Positions 15,314 to 24,431 of a DNA stretch of 46,228 nucleotides are shown one piece after another. Source of the DNA: a virus. The position numbers and the translations under genes are program-made. The first letter of the stretch is position 1, and the number at the start of each line of letters is the position of its first letter. The stretch is taken from positions 1 through 46,228 of IMG/VR virus record IMGVR_UViG_3300028831_000087; one strand, 5' to 3'. The notes beneath the pieces are model-generated. The model saw nothing but the letters and a program-made list of their open reading frames with translations, was not told the DNA's origin and searched no databases.

Positions 15314-17029
15314 ATACCTTGCCAGAGTCGTTTCCTTAGCCGCGCGCGCCGGAGCCTGAGATTCCTCGATTTGCTCTTGCGTAATCGGAGGCTTATAGGG
15401 AGGTTCTGTCTCTAGGAAAGCTTGATAGCCTGGAGGTTTTACTTCTCCTATATTTTTCGACCCCGGTAAAGTATCGGATTCTCCCTCTAGAAATTTTATA
15501 TATTCAGGGTCTAAAGGCTCTACTGGTCTATCTATATCTCCTTTACGATAAACCTCTCGACCAAGTGAATCCAATATCCTTGGAGGATTCTTAATCATCT
15601 CTTTATCAATAAACAATCTGTCAGGGTAATCAGACTCAAGTTCTGTACCATGCTCTAATTTACCAAGACTAGACTCGAAGTGAGCCATTTGTTCAGGAGT
15701 CAGCGATGGCATTGAGGGAACTTGGGAAGGTCTTAGATAACCTTGTTGTTCCGCGAGGAAAGCCTGATAGCCTTTAGGGAACTCTTCTCCTGGAGGCGTC
15801 AGAGGCTTTTCAATTAACTTCTCTTCTAGAGGATTCGCAAAAGGAGCCTTTTCTGAAGTTTTAGGAGGCTCGACTTTTCCAGCGCTAGGTTTACCTTTAG
15901 GAGGCTCAATTTTTCTCTCAGGCTTTCCAGAAGTTCCTTCTTCACCCTCTTTTTTAGCTTGATCTATTGTCCTTTGTAATTTGTTGGCCTCTAATTCTAT
16001 GTGATCAGCACGCATTCCCTGCTGCTTAAGCTCCTCTTTAAACCAGTTCATGTCTCTGTCACCAGAGATAACAGCGTCTTTTAGAGTGCCAAGCGAGGCT
16101 AATTTTTCTGGCTGACCTAGTGTCGGAGGATTCTGTCTTTCTAAAGCTGACCTCAAATTCCCTGAAATTATTTTCGCATCAGCAGCGCCATAATTTTTAA
16201 GCAGTTCAGATTCAAATTGCTCGAAAGTTATCTGTCCAGTCTTGACAGCGTCTTGAAGCTGAGATAAGTTAAGTGATTTTGGAGGAATTTCAGCTTGTCG
16301 AGGAAGAACTTGAGATAATCTGGTTTCCATAGGACTAACTGGCCCTTTAAAACCCTCTACAGCTCCCCTTCCAGCTCCAAGGAATTTGTTACCAAGCATT
16401 CCAGCTGCAAAACCAGGCAAGCGAAGGCTAGGATCAATAGCTTCTCCAACATGCTCTCCAATCCAGCCTCCCATAAATGGGTGACGTATCGGAGTATTCA
16501 TGAAACCTCTATACGCCCCTCCAGCAGCCCCTGATATATTTGGGCCGAGGCGCGCGCCGAGTCCTCCAGCAGCGAGGCCAGAAACGTCGCCAATAACATT
16601 GGAAACGTCCTCACTGGTTCCCATAGCACGAGGAATATAAGTCCCAGCTGTTTGACCGAGCGCTCCAAGAGCCATCGCAGGAAGAGTTACCTCAGGACTC
16701 GCGATAGCGGCAGCGACTCCTAAAGGAATCGCGGCTTTTTCAGCACCGGAAATCATCTCATGAGTTCCTTTAAGTCTTGACCCAGGAGTGAAAACGTCTC
16801 TTATTCCCTGACCAATCGAGCCTATCGTTGGATCATAGATTTTTCCTTTAAGAAAATCCCCGACTTTCCCAGCGTCGGACAGAACAGGCTGAGGAGGTTT
16901 TACCTCTTGCTGAGAAGTTTGTTTTATTCCTGGATTTAGAGCTTCATTGATCTGATCATCAGTGGCCTCAGCAGGGAAACGATGAGTCGTCCCGTCAGGA
17001 GTCCGAATTATCTTATATTGTTCGGGCAT
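15149..17029 (-). CDS. Large internal virion/ejection protein candidate
   Basis: 626 residues. The N-terminus (YKIIRTPDGTTHRFPAEATDDQINEAL) is the short motif seen at the start of many phage structural or internal virion proteins. Residues 90-250 are Gly/Ala/Pro-rich and hydrophobic (AAIPLGVAAAIASPEVTLPAM), consistent with membrane-active ejection proteins. The C-terminal half is Pro/Lys/Glu-rich and repetitive, probably disordered (KPERKIEPPKGKPSAGKVE). No lytic transglycosylase motif is evident. It is the last minus-strand gene, two bases after the preceding one, and its 3' end overlaps a plus-strand frame. Confidence 0.6.
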   Translation of the reverse strand: MPEQYKIIRTPDGTTHRFPAEATDDQINEALNPGIKQTSQQEVKPPQPVLSDAGKVGDFLKGKIYDPTIGSIGQGIRDVFTPGSRLKGTHEMISGAEKAAIPLGVAAAIASPEVTLPAMALGALGQTAGTYIPRAMGTSEDVSNVIGDVSGLAAGGLGARLGPNISGAAGGAYRGFMNTPIRHPFMGGWIGEHVGEAIDPSLRLPGFAAGMLGNKFLGAGRGAVEGFKGPVSPMETRLSQVLPRQAEIPPKSLNLSQLQDAVKTGQITFEQFESELLKNYGAADAKIISGNLRSALERQNPPTLGQPEKLASLGTLKDAVISGDRDMNWFKEELKQQGMRADHIELEANKLQRTIDQAKKEGEEGTSGKPERKIEPPKGKPSAGKVEPPKTSEKAPFANPLEEKLIEKPLTPPGEEFPKGYQAFLAEQQGYLRPSQVPSMPSLTPEQMAHFESSLGKLEHGTELESDYPDRLFIDKEMIKNPPRILDSLGREVYRKGDIDRPVEPLDPEYIKFLEGESDTLPGSKNIGEVKPPGYQAFLETEPPYKPPITQEQIEESQAPARAAKETTLARYLIKGDFDLDNIPKTAEYLKAISNEAGLKRVASLRTLENAIARAKELKSRTPSKE

Positions 17030-17031
17030 AA

Positions 17032-18465
17032 TTACTTCTTGGGAACTAATTTTCCAGTTTTAGGATCATTCACGTAGTCTATTATTTTTTCGGTCCCTTG
17101 AGAGCCACTCGATTTACCTATATCATTAGCGTAATTCTTAATTTCTTCTAGCGCCGCGAGCATGTTCTCAGGACTCTGCTTTCCAACGTCGATTAGATCT
17201 TTAAAATGCTCAAGTATCCTTTCACCGCCGCGCGCGCCTATATGCATGCGTAAAAGCAAAGTCTGAAGTAACGCGGCATTAGTTCTTAATCTCGTGAACT
17301 CTGGATTAGGCGCCCCGACCTTACCAGACATAAATTCAGACCAGCGACTCGCTGCCGGACCAAGAGATTTGATCTGCTGATTTATTAATTGAACCGTCCT
17401 ATCAACTAAGTCAATTACTTTCGGTACAGTCTCAGCCATCTGTCTCGTAGGAGCCGTTCCGACGACTTCAGAACTCTCACCAGCAGCGGTTTTGAACCTC
17501 TTAGGCGCTGTCATTCCTGGTTTAAGAGCTACGACTTTACCAGTATCTGCGTCGATAACTACAGGAGCAGCGGCATCTCTTTCAGCTGGAGTAAGCTGTT
17601 TATATTTAGCCGCTATTTCGTCATCGGTCATATTAGGATTTTTAGCTTTCATTCCAGCGTAAAAATCATTGTATTCTGTATGAGATTTTTCAACAGGCTC
17701 CTTTGGCTTAGCTCCTGGTTTATAAATGGCTTTAATCGCATCAGAGCCATAGAGATTACCAGCTGTATCTCTATACTGACCATCTCTTTGCTCATAAGCC
17801 GGAGTAATCGTCTTACCGTTTTCTAGTTCTAGCTCTACAGGAAGTTGGAATTTATTAAATCTATCGTCAGGATATTGAATCCTTAATAATCTCTCTTTTC
17901 CTTCGAACTCAGGAGTTCCTGGGGTTAAAGCTCTAGTTTCAGCGGCTTCTCTTCCCCGTCTTTCTTTCTCCGCTCCAGCGCGTTCGAGTTCCGCTCCCTT
18001 TCGCGCGCCCAGTTCACCGATTCTAGCTCCGCCTTCAGCGACTTTCTCTTCAGTCTCGTAAGCTTCTTTCTTTTGAGCTAGTCTCTTCTGATAGTCACTT
18101 AATTGCTTCTGATAAGGTCCGTAAACTATATTCTGCGCCGTTTCCACTCCAGCTTGAGGACGAGTCATACCAACTGTCGCTCCAAGAGTCGCGCCGATAA
18201 TTCTTCGTAATACTGACGGATGATAATCCGCTTGAGTCGGAACAGGCTGTTGCATCGCTTGTCTGTACTGACTGGCAGCTTGATCTAGAGGGCTAGGAGC
18301 CTGCGCTGGCGCTTGAACTGGCGCTTGAATTTGAGTTAGGTCAGCTTGAGGAGCTTGAGCAGGAATCTGTGACGGAGCCTGATCTAATCCAAAGTTAGGA
18401 TTATATAATCGCGCGCGCCGGATTATATCGAGGACATTCCCAGGGCTAACGATATTAGTTCCCAT
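17032..18465 (-). CDS. Internal virion protein candidate (Gln/Ala/Pro-rich)
   Basis: 477 residues from the ATG at 18465, which has GGGAG six bases upstream; an in-frame TTG at 18477 is less likely. Residues 30-75 form a Q/A/P repeat (QAPVQAPAQAPS). Then comes a short hydrophobic Gly/Ala segment (RRIIGATLGATVGM), a long coiled-coil-like charged region (120-175) and a helical C-terminus. Composition and place between two other Ala/Gln-rich genes fit a podovirus internal-core or ejection protein. No enzyme motif is seen. Confidence 0.55.
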   Translation of the reverse strand: MGTNIVSPGNVLDIIRRARLYNPNFGLDQAPSQIPAQAPQADLTQIQAPVQAPAQAPSPLDQAASQYRQAMQQPVPTQADYHPSVLRRIIGATLGATVGMTRPQAGVETAQNIVYGPYQKQLSDYQKRLAQKKEAYETEEKVAEGGARIGELGARKGAELERAGAEKERRGREAAETRALTPGTPEFEGKERLLRIQYPDDRFNKFQLPVELELENGKTITPAYEQRDGQYRDTAGNLYGSDAIKAIYKPGAKPKEPVEKSHTEYNDFYAGMKAKNPNMTDDEIAAKYKQLTPAERDAAAPVVIDADTGKVVALKPGMTAPKRFKTAAGESSEVVGTAPTRQMAETVPKVIDLVDRTVQLINQQIKSLGPAASRWSEFMSGKVGAPNPEFTRLRTNAALLQTLLLRMHIGARGGERILEHFKDLIDVGKQSPENMLAALEEIKNYANDIGKSSGSQGTEKIIDYVNDPKTGKLVPKK

Positions 18466-18485
18466 GATTTCTCCCAAGTTTACTT

Positions 18486-19271
18486 CTAAGCCGCTAGGAC
18501 TCCAGCAGCACCTTGCGCTCCAGCTTGGACGCCTCCACCGATCATTCCCATTAATTGCTGGAACATACTAGGATCTTGACTAATCCGAGCGAGAATGTTC
18601 GCAGCTTGTTCCTGAGTCGCAAAACTCAAGCCTAACGAGTCAAGAATCTGATTACCTAATTGAGTCACTTGTCCAGTTGCTGTATTATACAGTTGATTTA
18701 ATTGACTTCCAGCGGTTTCAGTGCCTTGTAATCTCTGACCAGCCTGAGCAGTCTGCAAAGCAGCAGAGCCACCGAGTCCAGCGAGCTTATTAGCAGTCTG
18801 CGCCTCATTTAGTCCTAATTGAGCATTTAGAGTATTCTGACCTTGAGTTTGCGCTAATTGACGAGCCATTTGACTCAGACCTCCGGTCGTACCGAGTCCG
18901 CCAGTTGCGATGCTAGCTCTCTTAGCCTGATCTTGTAAGGCTCCATAAGTGCTCTGAGTTCCCTCAGTTCCCCTCTGAAGGAATTGACTTGCTTGTTGAG
19001 GAGTATAACCGCCAGTTGTCGCTAAGTCGTTATAACCAGATAGAGTCTGATTGAACTGCACAGGATCATAGCCGCCAGTTGAAGCTAAGTTTTTCAGATC
19101 CTGAATATTCCCAGTCGCTCCAGAATAGAGATCACTCTGTCTTCCTTGAGCAGTCCCAAGAGAATTCTGGAATCCGGTCATAATCGGCGATCCTGGACCA
19201 GCGAAGCCTTGAGCTTGATTTAGCAAACCTTTTGCTGCATTAGCCGCGTTTCCAGTTGAACTATTAGGCAT
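18486..19271 (-). CDS. Internal virion/ejection protein candidate (Gly/Gln/Ala-rich)
   Basis: 261 residues, rich in Q, G, A, S and T, with repeated LQxTGGY/QxxQ segments (TGGYDPVQFNQTLSGYNDL and TTGGYTPQQASQFLQ). Low charge and pervasive helix-forming QA repeats resemble the small internal or ejection proteins of short-tailed phages. No signal peptide. It is the first of the three adjacent internal-protein candidates in transcription order. Confidence 0.5.
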   Translation of the reverse strand: MPNSSTGNAANAAKGLLNQAQGFAGPGSPIMTGFQNSLGTAQGRQSDLYSGATGNIQDLKNLASTGGYDPVQFNQTLSGYNDLATTGGYTPQQASQFLQRGTEGTQSTYGALQDQAKRASIATGGLGTTGGLSQMARQLAQTQGQNTLNAQLGLNEAQTANKLAGLGGSAALQTAQAGQRLQGTETAGSQLNQLYNTATGQVTQLGNQILDSLGLSFATQEQAANILARISQDPSMFQQLMGMIGGGVQAGAQGAAGVLAA

Positions 19272-19274
19272 GTT

Positions 19275-19514
19275 TTACTCTTTGAATTTTACAATCTTAT
19301 TCAAGCGAGCCATCTTATCTGCTAGAGGGCGCGCGAATCTCTGAGTGCTCTCATTAAATGAATCATAGTAAGCCTCCGCCCAAAGAGATCCATAAACATC
19401 ATTTAGAATCTCTCGAACCTCACTAGTTAAGTCATCTTCGATGAGCTTTGCTATCTCAAGGGTCGAGCCAAGGTCTTTAACGATAGATTCTAATCTAACT
19501 ACAAGGCCACTCAT
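19275..19514 (-). CDS. Hypothetical helical protein
   Basis: 79 residues from the ATG at 19514, preceded by AGGGA. An in-frame GTG upstream would overlap the neighbouring gene and is less likely. Mainly amphipathic helices (LVVRLESIVKDLGSTLEIAKLIEDDLTSEVREILNDVY) with a basic end. No family recognised. Confidence 0.55.
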   Translation of the reverse strand: MSGLVVRLESIVKDLGSTLEIAKLIEDDLTSEVREILNDVYGSLWAEAYYDSFNESTQRFARPLADKMARLNKIVKFKE

Positions 19515-19516
19515 AT

Positions 19517-20056
19517 TTATCCCTGCACTCGCCACTGTTTTCTCGGAGCCTTTTCATTATTCAGAAGCGCAGATATTTCATCCAGTTTCTCAGTCATATC
19601 GACTTTATTTTCATTAAAGTCAGCTCTTATCGCTGTATTCTCTCTCACTGACCAAGCATGTTGAATTTTTAACTTATAAGTCGTAAACCAGAATCCAGCT
19701 ATAGTAATTATCACTGTCGTAATCTGACCAGCTACGATTCCGTAAAAGTTATACTTACTTTCGTCCTTTGCTTTAGCGACTTCTGACTGAGTAAATGCAG
19801 CCCTGACCGCATTATCTATCGCAGCCTGCTGCGTTAACTTCGCATTAGTCTGCTCCTGTTCAGAGAGTATCCTTGCCTTCTCTTGAACTGCCGCTGTCGC
19901 TTCTTTTAAAGCAGTCCTTGATTGAACTTCATTAGCTTGAGATAAGGCTCTCAAATGTATTAATTCATTCTTCGACCTTTCTAATTCAGCAGCGAGTTCT
20001 TGCTCTCTTGTCTGCGCTTGAGCTTGCGCTAGAAAAAGAATTATAATAAACTTCAT
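19517..20056 (-). CDS. Exported coiled-coil protein with C-terminal membrane segment
   Basis: 179 residues. The N-terminus (MKFIIILFLAQAQAQTREQ) looks like a signal peptide or short anchor. Residues 18-95 are a long Ala/Glu/Gln coiled coil. GIVAGQITTVIITIAGFWFTTYKL (about 106-129) is a transmembrane helix, and a charged tail follows. A coiled coil plus membrane segments and location near the late end make it a candidate spanin or lysis accessory, or a host-envelope factor. No family match is claimed. Its stop lies two bases before the next ATG. Confidence 0.55.
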   Translation of the reverse strand: MKFIIILFLAQAQAQTREQELAAELERSKNELIHLRALSQANEVQSRTALKEATAAVQEKARILSEQEQTNAKLTQQAAIDNAVRAAFTQSEVAKAKDESKYNFYGIVAGQITTVIITIAGFWFTTYKLKIQHAWSVRENTAIRADFNENKVDMTEKLDEISALLNNEKAPRKQWRVQG

Positions 20057-20415
20057 GCTTTAATTCTAAGAGCTTTCACTTCTTCAAAATGATAATGCTT
20101 CTTTAAAAACTCAATGTATTCAGGATCAAACTCTTTCTCAAAAATAACAAAAGCATCGCTGATTCCTAGCTTCTCAGGAATCTCTTTCTTTAAGAAATTC
20201 ACTGTATAATGAATAGCGCGCGCGCGTTGTATTTTATTCAAGTTCTTCTTAAGAACCAGCGTTGGCTCTACAGTCGCGCGCACCCAAAATAAGCCAAGCA
20301 ATTTCCCTTTCTCACCGATAGCCTTAGCGATCTTGAATGGACCATTAAATAGACTAGGAAGCTCATAATTTTCAAACGCGACTAAATCATGAATATCTAA
20401 GTCTCTTATTAACAT
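20053..20415 (-). CDS. GNAT-like protein of the tail region
   Basis: 120 residues. The order (an initial helix, a strand LLGLFWVRATVEPTLVL, a central helix IQRARAIHYTVNFLKKEI, a strand DAFVIFEK, then YIEFLKKHYHFEEV) resembles a shortened GNAT acetyltransferase fold. Short-tailed phages often carry such a protein near tail or internal virion genes (compare T7 gp13). A clear acetyl-CoA pyrophosphate loop is not visible, so it may be structural only. It overlaps the next gene by four bases. Confidence 0.45.
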   Translation of the reverse strand: MLIRDLDIHDLVAFENYELPSLFNGPFKIAKAIGEKGKLLGLFWVRATVEPTLVLKKNLNKIQRARAIHYTVNFLKKEIPEKLGISDAFVIFEKEFDPEYIEFLKKHYHFEEVKALRIKA

Positions 20416-20428
20416 TATTTAACAAAAT

Positions 20429-20818
20429 TTAACAAGGCAAGCCCTTGAAAGAAATCGCGACAACTATCGTGCAGGAGACGTTAACTGTAGTACCAAGCGA
20501 ATCAGTTACTCTAATCGTGTAAGCAAAGGTTCCAGCTTGCGAGGGAGTTCCTGTTAAAGTTCCCGAGGAACTCATTGCTAATCCTGGAGGAAATGAGCCA
20601 GAAATCAAAGTTAAAGTAAATGGAGCTACTCCGGACAAAATAGCGAAGAAGGAAGAGTAAAAGATTCCTAACGAAGCAGCTGAGACCGGACAAGTAACTA
20701 TAATCGGCGGCGGAGGAGCCAATACTGCGTAGAGAATAGTTTTACTAACGCTCGCTCCTGTGGGAGGCTTTAGGACAGAGTAGAGATTTAGCTTACTAAT
20801 AGCTTCGAAATCAGCCAT
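20429..20818 (-). CDS. Ig-like (He_PIG) domain protein
   Basis: 129 residues. Residues 60-120 (SGVAPFTLTLISGSFPPGLAMSSSGTLTGTPSQAGTFAYTIRVTDS, written here in part) show the hallmarks of the putative Ig/He_PIG domain: a GxPPGL turn, SGxLxGTP and a final F-x-V-x-DS strand. Such domains decorate phage virions and bind cell surfaces weakly. It lies directly after the LamG-like fibre gene, so a tail-fibre or decoration role is likely. Confidence 0.65.
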   Translation of the reverse strand: MADFEAISKLNLYSVLKPPTGASVSKTILYAVLAPPPPIIVTCPVSAASLGIFYSSFFAILSGVAPFTLTLISGSFPPGLAMSSSGTLTGTPSQAGTFAYTIRVTDSLGTTVNVSCTIVVAISFKGLPC

Positions 20819-20820
20819 TC

Positions 20821-21789
20821 TTATCCAGACCTCGCGTTACTTTGCAGAGCGTTAATTTCAGCCATCGTGAATTGATTTAGAGTAACCGGATTCACTGGCA
20901 TTAGCCTCTCAAAAGTCGCCCAAGCTGTCGCCAGAGTCTGAAGTCCGGAGACGTTAACAGAGCCTCCAGATTTAACTCCTAGCGCAAGCCTTGTCGCGGT
21001 CGCGCCCGATGTAATCGACGCGCGCGCGGCCTCTTTCACCGCGAGGATCTGAAAAGTCCCAGCAGGGAGATCAGTTAAGTTGAACTGTTCATCTTGAGTA
21101 AGAGTATCCGTACTTATAACGTTAGAGTCATTGATCGCGGTTTCATTAACGTCAGTATAGGCTCCAGTCCAGGCGTCTGTATCTCCTGCTGCGTTAGGCG
21201 CAAGTGTACAGAGAGAATAAGTTCTCGTATCCTCGTTAGCTACGATAATTTCACTTGTATACAAAGGAGCGTTTCCAGTGCGCGAAATTATACTGTCAAC
21301 GCTCGTAACGCTACCGGAGAAGGTCAGATCTCCAGTATAGTTAATCTTTAGTACTCCATCGAGATAAACCTTTACGTTAGCTGTAACTCCCCAGGAGGAA
21401 ACTTGCATGTCGACTCTGTGAAGAACAGCGGTCGTGAACGACGTTCCAGCTTCGATATCAAGTTGCGTTAAACTGGGAGCTACAGAGTTGAATAACCAGA
21501 GTTTTATTCTATTAGAAGTATCAACTCCAAAAATAATTCCTTTTCCCGCAAGACCTGGTCCAATACCCTGGACCTCAGCACCTCCAAGCGTCGTAGCGTA
21601 ACAAGATACCCAGAACGAGACTTCGTGACCATTTGGAAACGAAGTAGACTTCATTACTCCAGCAGCGCCAGAAGCCTGTATCGCACAACGGGCATAACCA
21701 GAGCGAAATGCCCCTGCACTAGTTGTCGTATCAATAAGGCTTCCATTAGGGAAGTCAATGTCTTCACCGCCGCACCAAATGACTGGCAT
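20821..21789 (-). CDS. Tail fibre-like protein with LamG/concanavalin-type domain
   Basis: 322 residues, Gly/Ser/Thr/Ala-rich and almost entirely beta. The stretch HEVSFWVSCYATTLG ... FGVDTSNRIKLWLFN ... HRVDMQVSSWGVTANVKVYLDGVLKINYTG has the strand pattern of a laminin-G/concanavalin-like lectin, which suggests carbohydrate binding. The C-terminal 150 residues are a second beta region. It is probably receptor-binding or decoration. It is followed by the Ig-domain gene. Confidence 0.6.
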   Translation of the reverse strand: MPVIWCGGEDIDFPNGSLIDTTTSAGAFRSGYARCAIQASGAAGVMKSTSFPNGHEVSFWVSCYATTLGGAEVQGIGPGLAGKGIIFGVDTSNRIKLWLFNSVAPSLTQLDIEAGTSFTTAVLHRVDMQVSSWGVTANVKVYLDGVLKINYTGDLTFSGSVTSVDSIISRTGNAPLYTSEIIVANEDTRTYSLCTLAPNAAGDTDAWTGAYTDVNETAINDSNVISTDTLTQDEQFNLTDLPAGTFQILAVKEAARASITSGATATRLALGVKSGGSVNVSGLQTLATAWATFERLMPVNPVTLNQFTMAEINALQSNARSG

Positions 21790-21793
21790 AGTT

Positions 21794-22354
21794 TTATAAT
21801 TCTGTCAGTTCGTAAGTTCCGATCAGGTCAACGCTTATTCCACTTACAGTGGGATCAGTCGCTAATACGTCAACTCTAAGAAGATCATCTAATTCGAGCC
21901 TATTTATTGCGAACATCATGTTATGAGTTGAGGTCGTATTAGGAGGAAGAATTAGATTAGCTCCTGATCTGAATAGACTTTTAAAACTCGTCGTTCCTTT
22001 CTCTTGGCTCGTTTTTATGTCTATAGATAAGTCATTCGTAGTTCCCTGAACTTTAGCTGTGATACAGTAGCCTGTTAAAAGAATCGCATTAATTGACCAA
22101 TTTCCATCAGGATCTTTCGGAAGAACTACATGATATCTATAGGGCAGTATATCATTAGCAACAGCCGGATTCCCAGGGATGATAAAACTTTCCCTGAAGG
22201 AAAACATCGGCTTAGGAGGAAAAGTCGAGTTTATCAGAATTTTAGTCGCATCGCCTAGATTCTTAACTCCCCGAAAAAGCCTCGGGTGACTAGTCTGTAA
22301 TTCATTTATATTCGCGTCAACTGAAGCGAGATTCGATAATTTTTCCCTGTTCAT
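21794..22354 (-). CDS. Hypothetical virion protein of the tail cluster
   Basis: 186 residues. An N-terminal helical part (ASVDANINELQTSHPRLFRG) precedes a beta-rich domain (YRYHVVLPKDPDGNWSINAILLTGYCITAKVQG). Position between a gp12-like tail protein and the fibre genes suggests a structural tail role. No family recognised. The ATG lies within the end of the small zinc-ribbon gene on the same strand. Confidence 0.55.
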   Translation of the reverse strand: MNREKLSNLASVDANINELQTSHPRLFRGVKNLGDATKILINSTFPPKPMFSFRESFIIPGNPAVANDILPYRYHVVLPKDPDGNWSINAILLTGYCITAKVQGTTNDLSIDIKTSQEKGTTSFKSLFRSGANLILPPNTTSTHNMMFAINRLELDDLLRVDVLATDPTVSGISVDLIGTYELTEL

Positions 22355-22478
22355 TCTTCTTAACTTTTATTATGAAATTACAAACACCGCACTCATAAAC
22401 ATCTTCCTTATCGGTATGTCCTACTAGGTATACTTTTCTAGTACACTTACACTCAGGACAGAAGGTCTCCAGAATCAT
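22317..22478 (-). CDS. 53-residue zinc-ribbon protein in the tail cluster
   Basis: ATG at 22478, a single base after the preceding stop, opens a frame to TGA at 22317-22319. C7-x2-C10-x1-C12 and C30-x2-C33 form a standard zinc ribbon (FCPECKCTRKVYL and YECGVCNF). It overlaps the next gene by 38 bases in another frame. Conserved Cys spacing argues that it is real. Confidence 0.5.
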   Translation of the reverse strand: MILETFCPECKCTRKVYLVGHTDKEDVYECGVCNFIIKVKKNEQGKIIESRFS

Positions 22479-22481
22479 ATC

Positions 22482-24431
22482 TTAAACAGAAGGTCTCATT
22501 GCGAATCTTGGCTTGCAGAAAACGTCCAATCTCTGAAGACGAAATCCCCCTTTAGTCGCATTGCAGCAGATTTGAATCTCGCATTTTTCGTTCATGAAAT
22601 TGAACTCTCTGGTTAAGTCTCTACCAGGAGTGTAAGGAATATTAAATCCCGGAGGATTCTGAATGAAGGCTCCGTCCTCAGAAAATAGAGTCAAACTCAA
22701 ATTATCATTATAAGGCATTCTTGCTCTTAAGTACCTGAAAACGTTTAACGCTCCCTCTTCTGGAGTCAACGGCGCCGAGCGCCAAGTCGAAACAATCGGA
22801 GTTCCTAAGTCTGTCAAAAGACCAGGAACTAATTTATTAACTTTGTTTCCCGAGGCTATTCTCAGTCGATAAGCTAATTCAGTATCGTCTTTAATAAAAG
22901 CCATCCCTATGTCGTTTATCGTGTAAGAGAAGGTCCAAATTGACCATTTGATATTCTCAGGATCAAGACCTTCGTGATAATCAGCTACTAATATATTTGG
23001 ATAATTGGGAATAGAAGCGATGTAGATTAGTTTCTGATAAGGATCAATAGCGATTCTTACTCCTGACCAGTTAGTTGCCCTGTAAATATCGTCCCATAAG
23101 TCACTGATTTTATGAGTCAACGGCGGCTGAATTACAGTTCCATTGAAGAGATAAAGTCCACCAAAATCGCTTAATAAAGCTAACTGATATCTAGTTAGAG
23201 ACTGTCTTGCTAAATTAGCGGTCCCAAGTCCCATTGCAGAGCTACAACCAGCTCCAGCGTCAACAGTTACAACTTGCCAAGTATTCGGATTCCCTCCGTT
23301 GTCCACGACGGAATAGATTCCAACTGGCTTCATGAAATACAGAGCGTTCTGGAGAGTTATTCCAACGATTACATCGTTTCCATCGAATTGATCCTGTAAT
23401 TGAATAAATCCATTGACGTTATCTATAGCTTCAGCTGAGCCAGGATTAGTCACCCTAATGAGATTAAATTCACCGCCCCAATAGAATACTCGACCGCTAT
23501 AGTCAGTTATTCCAGCAATAAGAGAATAAGAACCTCCAGGGATAACAGGGAGCAAATCAAACAAAGAATCAGCCTGAACAGCAAGATCCGTATCGAAGAA
23601 CGAAATAATGATTGAGGTAAATAGATTATCAGGAATAATTCCATTCCAAGGATCGTAAGAAAGAGTAAAACCGTTCCACCTTTGGCCGCCAGCATAATAG
23701 AATAATTCTTGATCAGCTTGTGTGACTAATATCTGTCTAGCCACTGTGCCCGGAGGGCCCAGTGGGATATTATCAAGCTGTATACTAACCCCTCCAGTTG
23801 AAGTGACCGCGACTGGAGTAAAAGTAGGATTCTCCGCGACAGCGGGAGTCGGCGTTCCCAACGGCCCAGGTTGCGTCGTATAACCTGTATCAGTGATGAA
23901 AGAAACCGCGAACTTATGAACTCCTATGTCACAGTTGCCAGGAATTGAATTTTCAACTCCGGTCATTCCCAATCCAGGTCCGACTCCTGCGGCTGGCCTG
24001 ATCGGGATAGTATCTGGACCTCCTAGCGCGTCAGCTTGCCAGATATAAACTGGATTGTAAGGATTCGGAGTCGAAAGAATTGGGGAAATTAGAACGTAAG
24101 AAAAGATATTTATTGCGAAAAAGTCGACCATGTTCGTGACGGTTAGTAAGATAGTTCCTGTATCCGATCGGAATATGTTACCTAAACCGTCACAAGTAAG
24201 AAGAATCCCAAAATCAATATGTCCAAAATTGGCCACGAACATGCGCTTCACGGCACAAGGCGCCGTGAAAGAGGAAGTCGTGCCGTCCCTAGTGAAGGCT
24301 TCTCCGATATTGGAATATCTCAAGTTCTGAGCTACAGTTGAATGATCTGGAGGACAGGAGTCTTCCATTCCATGACGATAGAGTCCTTTGAACTGCGTGA
24401 TCGAGATTTTACTCAGTTCGCCGAGGGACAT
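22482..24431 (-). CDS. Tail tubular protein B-like (T7 gp12-type) protein
   Basis: 649 residues, beta-rich and low in charge. The opening (FKGLYRHGMEDSCPPDHSTVAQNLRYS...GEAFTRDGTTSSF) and repeated blade-like segments (FGHIDFGILLTCDGLGNIFRSD, DYSGRVFYWGGEFNLIRVTNPGSAEA, ALYFMKPVGIYSVVDNGG, LALLSDFGGLYLFNG) resemble the propeller-type tail-tube nozzle proteins of podoviruses. It follows the paralogous connector proteins in gene order, as expected for a nozzle. The match is to architecture rather than to an identified homologue. Confidence 0.6.
   Translation of the reverse strand: MSLGELSKISITQFKGLYRHGMEDSCPPDHSTVAQNLRYSNIGEAFTRDGTTSSFTAPCAVKRMFVANFGHIDFGILLTCDGLGNIFRSDTGTILLTVTNMVDFFAINIFSYVLISPILSTPNPYNPVYIWQADALGGPDTIPIRPAAGVGPGLGMTGVENSIPGNCDIGVHKFAVSFITDTGYTTQPGPLGTPTPAVAENPTFTPVAVTSTGGVSIQLDNIPLGPPGTVARQILVTQADQELFYYAGGQRWNGFTLSYDPWNGIIPDNLFTSIIISFFDTDLAVQADSLFDLLPVIPGGSYSLIAGITDYSGRVFYWGGEFNLIRVTNPGSAEAIDNVNGFIQLQDQFDGNDVIVGITLQNALYFMKPVGIYSVVDNGGNPNTWQVVTVDAGAGCSSAMGLGTANLARQSLTRYQLALLSDFGGLYLFNGTVIQPPLTHKISDLWDDIYRATNWSGVRIAIDPYQKLIYIASIPNYPNILVADYHEGLDPENIKWSIWTFSYTINDIGMAFIKDDTELAYRLRIASGNKVNKLVPGLLTDLGTPIVSTWRSAPLTPEEGALNVFRYLRARMPYNDNLSLTLFSEDGAFIQNPPGFNIPYTPGRDLTREFNFMNEKCEIQICCNATKGGFRLQRLDVFCKPRFAMRPSV

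Noticed and set aside
24247-24269. 8-bp inverted repeat TTCACGGC/GCCGTGAA
   Set aside because: It lies within the tail nozzle gene, is single-copy, has no T run and is not near a gene boundary.
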